Part shown: positions 42,342 through 47,900 of the stretch, piece after piece
How the letters are laid out: each line of letters begins with the position of its first letter
Position numbering within the stretch: position 1 is the first letter of the stretch
NCBI RefSeq assembly: GCF_001999325.1
Contig: NZ_MVAR01000012.1
Span: forward strand, 1 to 47,900
From: Thioalkalivibrio versutus
GTDB lineage: Bacteria > Pseudomonadota > Gammaproteobacteria > Ectothiorhodospirales > Ectothiorhodospiraceae
Length of the DNA: 47,900 bases
Direction: 5' to 3'
Translations under genes and position numbers: made by a program
The notes under the pieces: model-generated
Seen by the model: only the letters and a program-made list of their open reading frames with translations
What the model was told of the DNA's origin: nothing
Databases searched by the model: none

Positions 42342-43898
42342 TCAGTGTTGGCGGCACCAGTCGAGGAAGGCCTCGGCGGACAGGGGACGGCTGAAGTGGT
42401 AGCCCTGTCCGCCTTCCACGCCCTGCGCGCGCAACCATTCCACCTGGTGGGCCGATTCGATGCCCTCGGCGACGATCTGCAGATTGAGCGAGCGGGCCAT
42501 CTCGATGATGTGGCCGATGACATGGCTGGTCACCGCTTCGTGGGCGATGGCATCGGCAAAGGTCTTGTCGATTTTTAGTGTATCGAGTTCGAAACGTTCC
42601 AGGTAGGAAAGGCTCGAATATCCGGTGCCAAAGTCGTCGATGGCGATGTGGTGGCCGCGCCGGCGCAGTTCCCGCAGGCGGGCGCGTATGGCGTCTTCGT
42701 TGAGCAGGGAGCGTTCGGTCAGCTCCAGCTTGATCGCGGAGGGTGCGACACCTGCCTCGCGCAGGGCCTTGCGCAGCGCATCCCCGAAGCGGTCGGAGGC
42801 CAGGTCGTGGCCGGTAATGTTGAGGTTGATGGTCTGCTCGGGATGCGCCCGCAGGTTGTCGCCGAGATCGCGGAGGATCGCGCGCAAGATCGCCAGGGTC
42901 AGATCGGTGGCCTGCCCGGTGTCCTCGGCGAGCGGCACAAAGACATCCGGGCGGATGGTCTCGTCGCCCTCGCGATGCCAGCGGGCCAGGGCCTCGGCAC
43001 CCCGGCAACGGCCGTCGGCGAGGTCGACGATGGGCTGGTACTCGACACTCAGGCACTCGTTGGCAATGGCCTCGCGCAGCTCGCTGGCCAGGCTCAGGTG
43101 GCGGCGCAGGTAATGCAGGACCAGGAGTAGCCAGAGGGTCACCAGGAGCAGCCCGAAGATGCCCGCCACGATCAGGGTGGAAAGGTAGCGATCCCAGAAG
43201 GCCGCCAGCGGCTGCACGGCAATGATGTCGACAGGGAAGATCGTGTCCAGCGAGAAGCGGCTGACGATGCGTCCCTGGGCGCGGTCGACGCTCAGGCCAA
43301 TGGGGGTGGCGGCGGGTGATGGCAGGTCGGCGTCAGCGGGATAGCGGCTCATGGGAAGGCCTTCGACCCACAGGCCGACCCGCTGCTTGTCCAGCAGGCC
43401 CGGACTGATCAACAGGCGTGGGTCGATCGCGACATCATGCTGGCCGAAGCGCATCAGGAACAGCTCCACACCGCCCACGGCGGTGTCCGCGCTCGGCCAC
43501 CAGGCGACCACGCCGGTGTCGTAGATGCGGCTGGCACGCGGTGGTGTGAGGGCCTCGCCCTGGACAAACCCCGCACCGCACTGGCGTTCGGCCGCGCGCC
43601 AGTAACCGATGGCACGCACATGAGGCCGTGCGATGGCCGCGTCCTGAAGGCGTTCCAGGTGCTCCGGGGAGCAGGGTTCCAGATCCAGCTGGTTGAGGCT
43701 GTCCAGTAGTTCGCGGGCGTCTACCAGCGCGGCTTCGGTCTGTTCGCCCAGACGCTGGGAGAGTTCGGCCAGGCGCTTCTCCTCGGCGACCACGGATTCC
43801 TGCCACAGGAACCAGGCCAGGGCGGCGAGCGGCAGCAGGATGCCGAGCAGGGTCGCGGCGGAGACCGAGAGCAGGACCTTGTCGCGTCGGGTGACCAT
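42342..43898 (-). CDS. CSS-motif EAL phosphodiesterase (PdeC-like)
   Basis: The product has 518 residues. Two membrane helices (about 10-32 and 237-262) flank a periplasmic domain of about 200 residues with LDLEPCSPEHLERLQDAAIA, the CSS-type motif (Cys-Ser; the second Ser position is Pro), and a second Cys in ERQCGAGFVQG. In E. coli PdeC-type enzymes periplasmic thiol redox state controls activity. The cytoplasmic EAL domain is complete: EALARWHRE, LNITGHDLA, ELTERSLLNED, IDDFGTGYSSLSYLERF, LKIDKTFAD, VAEGIESAHQ and QGYHFSRPL. ATG 43898 gives the first helix promptly; an in-frame ATG 29 codons upstream does not. It leads an operon with the OmpA-like gene. Confidence 0.9.
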   Translation of the reverse strand: MVTRRDKVLLSVSAATLLGILLPLAALAWFLWQESVVAEEKRLAELSQRLGEQTEAALVDARELLDSLNQLDLEPCSPEHLERLQDAAIARPHVRAIGYWRAAERQCGAGFVQGEALTPPRASRIYDTGVVAWWPSADTAVGGVELFLMRFGQHDVAIDPRLLISPGLLDKQRVGLWVEGLPMSRYPADADLPSPAATPIGLSVDRAQGRIVSRFSLDTIFPVDIIAVQPLAAFWDRYLSTLIVAGIFGLLLVTLWLLLVLHYLRRHLSLASELREAIANECLSVEYQPIVDLADGRCRGAEALARWHREGDETIRPDVFVPLAEDTGQATDLTLAILRAILRDLGDNLRAHPEQTINLNITGHDLASDRFGDALRKALREAGVAPSAIKLELTERSLLNEDAIRARLRELRRRGHHIAIDDFGTGYSSLSYLERFELDTLKIDKTFADAIAHEAVTSHVIGHIIEMARSLNLQIVAEGIESAHQVEWLRAQGVEGGQGYHFSRPLSAEAFLDWCRQH

Positions 43899-44028
43899 AT
43901 TCACCAGGGGCCGGGATCGAACGGATTGAGAGTAGCACGGGGCGGACCTCAGGCCGGTACCCGTAATGTCACGGAGATTCGGCAACGTCTATGGTCAGAA
44001 TGAGGAGTCCGTGTCGGGAGGTGTTGCC

Positions 44029-44277
44029 ATGAACCAGGATCGGAAAGAGGGCGGAGATGGGGGCGCGACGATGTCGCACGAAACATCCGGAACGCGAATG
44101 CCGCAGGCCCTGCGCAGCCGGATCAGCATGCATGACGGTGTCACCGATTGGTGCGACTGCTGTTCCTGCGAGGCCGAGCCGTACTGGGCGGAGGTGGCCG
44201 AGGAGCTGGGAATCGATCCGGATCTGGGCGTGGCACGTGGAGGGCGCGCCCGCGGGTCAGTCGCAGCTCCCGACTGA
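44029..44277 (+). CDS. Small cysteine-rich protein with PYWxEVAExLxxDPD motif
   Basis: The product has 82 residues. The central block VTDWCDCCSCEAEPYWAEVA followed by EELGIDPDLG carries four closely spaced cysteines, then the motif shared with 35668-35847. The start follows gggaggt at good spacing. There is no signal peptide or membrane segment. The 3' end overlaps the convergent pentapeptide gene by 21 bp. Cys spacing suggests a small metal-binding module. I know of no named family. It is divergent from the CSS-EAL gene, as its relative lies convergent with a kinase gene. Confidence 0.6.
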   Translation: MNQDRKEGGDGGATMSHETSGTRMPQALRSRISMHDGVTDWCDCCSCEAEPYWAEVAEELGIDPDLGVARGGRARGSVAAPD

Positions 44278-45213
44278 GTCACGGGCGCAGATGCGGCCGT
44301 CGGTCCAGATGCTGCGGCTTAGGTAAGCAGCGTCCAGCCGGGCACCGGAGAGGTCGGCATTGGTCAGGTTGGCGTGGGCGAGATTGGCACTCTCGAGGTT
44401 GGCGTCGACCAGGCGAGCCTGGATCAGGTCCGCGCCGGTCAGGTTGGTTCCAGCCAGATTCGCGCCCTCCAGTCCGGCCAGGGCGAGGTCCGCGAAACGC
44501 AGATCCGCGTCGGTCAGCCGTGCACCATGCAGGCGCGCGCCGGCCAGGCGGGTGCTGTGAAGTGACGCGCCCGTCAGGTCGGCACCGCGCAGGTCGGCGC
44601 CGGCCTTGTCACAGTAGTTCCAGTTGACCCCGGGCCCCGCGGCTTGTTCGCAGTTGGGCCCGGAGTCACGCTCGAAGGCAATCCCGAAGGCGAGCAGCAG
44701 GCCGATGGCCAGGGTGACTGCAAGGCCACCCGCGATCCAGGGCCGCGGCCCGCGGACCCACTCACTCCAGGGCGGCGCCGGCCGTTCCAGGATCTCGGCC
44801 CATTGTTGGCGATGGGAGATCGTCGCGGGCGATTCGGGACAACGGCGGTCCCCCTTGCGGCGTTCGCGGATCTCGGCGGGCGGGTTGTCGTCGCGCCGTT
44901 CCCGCCGGCGTTCGTCCTCGCGCAGGCGGGCCTGCTCCAGGCGTTCGCGGCCCTCCGGGGTGTGGGCGTTCTGCAACTCTTCGGGGATCAGGTGAGGGCG
45001 CTGGTCGATGCGCCACCAGGTCTCGCGGTCGAGGCTGACCTGGTCATCCGGGCGCAGCCGGCCCAGGATCAGGAAGCGGCCGATCGAGCGCTGAGGGTAG
45101 GGCCCGCAGACCTGATCATCGCGTCGGGTAAACCACAGCTCATGGCGTCCGTCGCCGGTTCCCGGGGGCGGATCTTTTGCGTCTGGCCGGGGATCGGGGT
45201 TATCGCTGGTCAC
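44257..45213 (-). CDS. Membrane pentapeptide-repeat protein with GYF_2-like N-terminus
   Basis: The product has 318 residues. An N-terminal module (about 24-80; ELWFTRRDDQVCGPYPQRSI ... LRPDDQVSLDRETWWRIDQR) resembles GYF_2-type domains seen in other gammaproteobacterial envelope proteins. A basic/acidic helical stretch (about 85-130) leads to one membrane helix (AGGLAVTLAIGLLLAFGIAF, about 160-180). Then come about 18 pentapeptide repeats A(D/N)Lxx (AGADLRGADLTGASLHSTRL onward), which fold as a right-handed beta-helix, probably in the periplasm. Function is unknown; pentapeptide proteins are usually scaffolds. It lies 85 bp downstream of the patatin gene on the same strand. Confidence 0.82.
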   Translation of the reverse strand: MTSDNPDPRPDAKDPPPGTGDGRHELWFTRRDDQVCGPYPQRSIGRFLILGRLRPDDQVSLDRETWWRIDQRPHLIPEELQNAHTPEGRERLEQARLREDERRRERRDDNPPAEIRERRKGDRRCPESPATISHRQQWAEILERPAPPWSEWVRGPRPWIAGGLAVTLAIGLLLAFGIAFERDSGPNCEQAAGPGVNWNYCDKAGADLRGADLTGASLHSTRLAGARLHGARLTDADLRFADLALAGLEGANLAGTNLTGADLIQARLVDANLESANLAHANLTNADLSGARLDAAYLSRSIWTDGRICARDSVGSCD

Positions 45214-45298
45214 GGTTCTTGCTGGCTTCCCTTGGCACCGCGTCCGTTACGGTGGATGCCGCGAGTATAGGGCATGAAACCGGGCTTCTGGGCACGGA

Positions 45299-46225
45299 TT
45301 ACCGGCTGGGGGCCGGGGGCTGGATGCCCCAGGCATCGAGCTGGGCGCGGAGTTCCCCGGCGGCGGGCTCCGCCTTCTCCAGGATTTCGTCGATCCGGTT
45401 GAAGTGCAGCAAACGGATGCCACCAGTGTCCGGTACCAGGTAGAGATCCGGCGGGTCGAGGCGGGTCATGTGGCGGATGATGGAGCCCTGCATGATGCTG
45501 AAGCTCTTGAACAGCAGGTCGGTGATGCCGATCTCCTCGGTGGCGTTCGGCGAGCCATTGCCGGACACGTCCACGGCGATCACGTAGTCGTATTCGCCCT
45601 GCAGCAGATCATAGGGCAGAGGATTGGAGGCCCCGCCGTCGATCAGGGTCTGGCCGTCGTCGTGCCGGACCGGTTCGAACAGGCCGGGCACTGCCATGCT
45701 TGCCTCGATCGCCAGGAAAAGGTCGCCCTGGTCGATCACCACGCTCTCGCCGGTGCGAAAGTCGGTGGCGACCACGGCGAAGGGGATGCGCAGGTCGTCG
45801 AAGTCGCGCGCCTCGGTGTGCTCGGCGAGGAAACGCAGGAACTCGCCCGAATCGAACAGGGCATTGCGGCCCAGTCGCAGGGGGACCAGGTCCAGCAGCT
45901 TGATCTCGGAGCGCGCCAGCCCGGTCAGGGCATCAAGCTCGGATCCGGAAAAGTCGTCGAACAGGTCGAAGATCTCGTCGGCATCGAGCCCCGCGGCGTA
46001 CAGGCCGCCGATCACGGCGCCGATGCTGGTGCCGGTGATGCGGTCGGGCAGGACCCCCCGGTCGTCGAACACCTGCAGCATGGCGATATGCGCCAGCCCC
46101 CCGGCCCCGCCCGAGCCCAGCGCCAGGCCAATGGTGGGGGTGGGCGGTTCAGCGGTGTCCGCAGCCAGTGCGACCGGGGCGGTGGCCAGGAACAGGGCGA
46201 GGAAAAGGAACGACAGCCGTCTCAT
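45299..46225 (-). CDS. Secreted patatin-like phospholipase
   Basis: The product has 308 residues with a signal peptide (LSFLFLALFLATAPVALAAD). The patatin domain shows the oxyanion motif IGLALGSGGAGGLAHIAMLQ, the nucleophile elbow ITGTSIGAVIGGLYAAGLDA (Ser in GTSIG) and the catalytic Asp in TLIDGGASNPLPYDLL (DGG). AIEASMAVPGLFEPVRHDDG lies between. It belongs with RssA/PlpD-type esterases; without a C-terminal barrel (PlpD has one) it should be periplasmic or secreted. It likely cleaves phospholipid acyl chains. It precedes the pentapeptide gene and may share its transcript. Confidence 0.9.
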   Translation of the reverse strand: MRRLSFLFLALFLATAPVALAADTAEPPTPTIGLALGSGGAGGLAHIAMLQVFDDRGVLPDRITGTSIGAVIGGLYAAGLDADEIFDLFDDFSGSELDALTGLARSEIKLLDLVPLRLGRNALFDSGEFLRFLAEHTEARDFDDLRIPFAVVATDFRTGESVVIDQGDLFLAIEASMAVPGLFEPVRHDDGQTLIDGGASNPLPYDLLQGEYDYVIAVDVSGNGSPNATEEIGITDLLFKSFSIMQGSIIRHMTRLDPPDLYLVPDTGGIRLLHFNRIDEILEKAEPAAGELRAQLDAWGIQPPAPSR

Positions 46226-46308
46226 GGGGCGATGCGTTTCCGGGGCGTGTGGGTGTCATGCTGCTACCCTGAGCCCGAATGCACGGACGGGCAAGAAGAG
46301 GGTCGCGC

Positions 46309-46950
46309 ATGCGGGTCACAACAGGGAGTGGCGAGAGGGTCCCCCGCGCCTTCAAGTGGAGCTATCTCGCCTTCGTTCTGGTGCTGGTTCCGGTGTATGC
46401 CGTGGTGCATGGCTGGTTCAATTTCCTCTGGTTTTCCAATGTGGCGTTACTGGGCGGGCTGCTGGCGGCCTGGCTGGAGAGTCGCCGGATCGCGAGCATG
46501 ATGCTGGTGGCCGTCGTGCTTCTGGAGCTGGGCTGGGTGCTGGATTTCCTGCTGAGCATGGCGGTCTGGGGCTGGGCCCCGCTGGGGGTTGTGCACTACA
46601 TGTTCAACCCCGAGATCCCGCTGTTCGTGCGCCTGCTGTCGCTTTACCACCTGCCGCTTCCGTTCGTGCTGATCTGGATGGTCTGGCGTCTCGGGTATGA
46701 CCCCCGTGCCTGGCGTTACATGGTGGGGCTGGGCTGGGTCATCCTGTTGCTGACCTTCGCGCTCGCGGATGCCGACAACAACGTGAACTGGGTGCTGGGT
46801 CCGGGTGGGCAGGTGCAGGAGTGGATGCACCCTGTTGCATGGCTCGCGGTGGTCATGGCGGTATGTTCCGGGGTGTGGTGGCTCACGCATCTGCTGTCTG
46901 CCTGGCTGTTGCCGCAGCGCAGCATCGCGCGCTGCGGGCGGGCTTGGTAG
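46309..46950 (+). CDS. Hypothetical six-helix membrane protein
   Basis: The product has 213 residues with six predicted membrane helices, from YLAFVLVLVPVYAVVHGW to VVMAVCSGVWWLTHLLSAWL. Motifs FNFLWFSNVALLGGLLAAWL, HYMFNPEIPLFVRLLSLYHL and LADADNNVNWVLGPG look conserved, with polar residues (His, Asn, Asp) inside or near helices that could form a catalytic or transport site. I have seen similar conserved 'membrane-associated' proteins but cannot name a function. The start at 46309 follows aagaagaggg. The JmjC-like gene follows 38 bp later, so they may be an operon. Confidence 0.72.
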   Translation: MRVTTGSGERVPRAFKWSYLAFVLVLVPVYAVVHGWFNFLWFSNVALLGGLLAAWLESRRIASMMLVAVVLLELGWVLDFLLSMAVWGWAPLGVVHYMFNPEIPLFVRLLSLYHLPLPFVLIWMVWRLGYDPRAWRYMVGLGWVILLLTFALADADNNVNWVLGPGGQVQEWMHPVAWLAVVMAVCSGVWWLTHLLSAWLLPQRSIARCGRAW

Positions 46951-46988
46951 GCTGACGGGCTTCCCCGAGCGAGGAAACGGGAGCGGAA

Positions 46989-47867
46989 ATGATCGAGACT
47001 ACGCCGGTAGAGCGGGTCGGGCTTGTCGAACCGGACACGTTCCTGCGGCAGTACAAGGCGGTCGCGCAACCGGTGATCCTGGAGGAGCTGACCCGAGAGT
47101 GGCCGGCACGGGAGCGCTGGACACCCGACTATTTTCGCGAGGTCGCCGGGGATGCCGTGGTGCCGCTGTACGACAGCCGGCCCGCGCGCGACAACGAGCA
47201 TCAACACGCCGCGTCCCTGCACATGCCGCTGGCGGAGTATCTGGACCTTCTGGAAGGGGGCGAGCGCGATCTGCGCCTGTTCTTCTTCAACCTGTTTGCC
47301 GCCCGGCCGACGCTGGCGCGCGACTTCGAGTTTCCCGACATCGGTTTGCGACTGTTCCGCAAGCTGCCCGTGCTGTTCATGGGCGGCAAGGACGCGCGCG
47401 TGCAGATGCACTTCGACATCGACCGCCCGGATATCTTGTTGTGCCACTTTGGCGGGCCGAAACGCGTACTGCTGGTCGCTCCCGAGTACACGCCGTACAT
47501 GTACCACGTGCCTTTCTCGTTCAGTGCGCTGGCCTCGGTGGACTTCGAGGATCCCGACTACCAGCGCCATCCGGCGCTGCGGCATGTGCGGGGCCACCTG
47601 GCCGAATTGCACCACGGGGACGTGCTCTATATCCCGCCGGGGTTCTGGCACTACGTGCTGTATGACGACATCGGCTTTTCCATGGCACTGCGGGCGTTTC
47701 CGCGTGACCTGCCGAATGTCGCGCGGATGCTGAGCAACCTGCTGGTGACGCGGACTATCGAGGGCACCATGCGCAAACTGGTCGGGCAATCCTGGAACGA
47801 CCGCAACGAACGCCGCGCGGTGGAACGCACCGAACACTTTCTCGCCCGGCATCCAGGGAAACACTGA
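46989..47867 (+). CDS. JmjC/cupin_8-type Fe(II)-dependent oxygenase
   Basis: The product has 292 residues. The N-terminus follows the cupin_8 pattern (YKAVAQPVILEELTREWPAR). The iron site is ARVQMHFDIDRPDILLCHFG (HxD) with the distal His in IPPGFWHYVLYDDIGFSMAL; FGGPKRVLLVAPE resembles the 2-oxoglutarate-facing strand. Such proteins are usually protein hydroxylases or tRNA/ribosomal oxygenases; the target is unknown. The last codons (HPGKH-stop) lie in the terminal repeat of a mobile element (47853 onward), so the original C-terminus may have been replaced. The start has gggagcgg nine bases upstream. Confidence 0.85.
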   Translation: MIETTPVERVGLVEPDTFLRQYKAVAQPVILEELTREWPARERWTPDYFREVAGDAVVPLYDSRPARDNEHQHAASLHMPLAEYLDLLEGGERDLRLFFFNLFAARPTLARDFEFPDIGLRLFRKLPVLFMGGKDARVQMHFDIDRPDILLCHFGGPKRVLLVAPEYTPYMYHVPFSFSALASVDFEDPDYQRHPALRHVRGHLAELHHGDVLYIPPGFWHYVLYDDIGFSMALRAFPRDLPNVARMLSNLLVTRTIEGTMRKLVGQSWNDRNERRAVERTEHFLARHPGKH

Positions 47868-47900
47868 TTAATGTACACGCTCGCGCTCGAGTCGCTTTTG
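47853..47900 (+). mobile_element. End of a second copy of the repeat element, cut by the window
   Basis: CCAGGGAAACACTGATTAAT and the bases to 47900 match the left end of the 25309-25550 element; positions 47858-47900 agree at 37 of 43. The ACACTGA of the terminal repeat supplies the TGA stop of the JmjC-like gene. Whether the element beyond the window is another short copy or a complete IS cannot be seen. Confidence 0.65.

Overview
The window is GC-rich bacterial chromosome with the gene style of a halophilic or haloalkaliphilic sulfur-oxidising gammaproteobacterium. Thioalkalivibrio or another Ectothiorhodospiraceae is my best guess. This is an inference from a Gly/Tyr-rich secreted protein of sulfur-globule type (15920-16315), a c4-type dihaem cytochrome, several acidic secreted proteins and many c-di-GMP genes. 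No rRNA, tRNA, CRISPR array, phage module or complete transposase gene was seen.

Layout. 1-5250 is accessory in character: two decayed REP-associated (RAYT) transposase fragments, three copies of a GGTCGGACC palindrome, other short dispersed repeats, a lipoprotein hydrolase, two tandem NERD-domain membrane proteins and a secreted SnoaL-like protein. 5489-15665 is mostly metabolic and housekeeping: EamA transporter, Tat-type amidohydrolase, frameshifted cupin, cytochrome c4, NDUFA9-like reductase, DUF99/UPF0215, DUF72 and an LplT-like MFS protein. 15856-17230 holds the sulfur globule protein, two hairpins and a degenerate second copy of the SnoaL-like gene. 17377-25191 holds a DODA-type dioxygenase, an L-lactate permease, a large degenerate FimX-like regulator and a fusion of a flavodoxin-fold quinone reductase with a UbiA prenyltransferase. 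25309-25550 is a 242-bp element with inverted terminal repeats; the same end sequence reappears at 47853-47900 and supplies the stop codon of the last gene.

26153-46950 is dominated by signalling and envelope genes. Six c-di-GMP proteins lie between 19990 and 43898: a degenerate GGDEF/EAL protein, membrane EAL, HD-GYP, PAS-GGDEF-EAL, PAS-GGDEF and CSS-EAL. Among them are many lipoproteins (DUF4197, MliC-like, OmpA-like). The flagellin gene has a good sigma-28 promoter and a terminator hairpin but an amber stop at codon 15. Close by is a 38-codon remnant of a chemoreceptor-type PAS domain. Together these suggest that motility has changed or is being lost, while the second-messenger network remains large.

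The most unusual items are the quinone reductase-UbiA fusion, the amber-interrupted flagellin, a pair of small cysteine proteins sharing a PYWxE(I/V)AExLxxDPD motif (35668-35847 and 44029-44277), and the repeat families around the RAYT remnants. Gene starts were chosen by Shine-Dalgarno spacing, signal peptides and family length. No database search was run, so family names rest on motif recognition.
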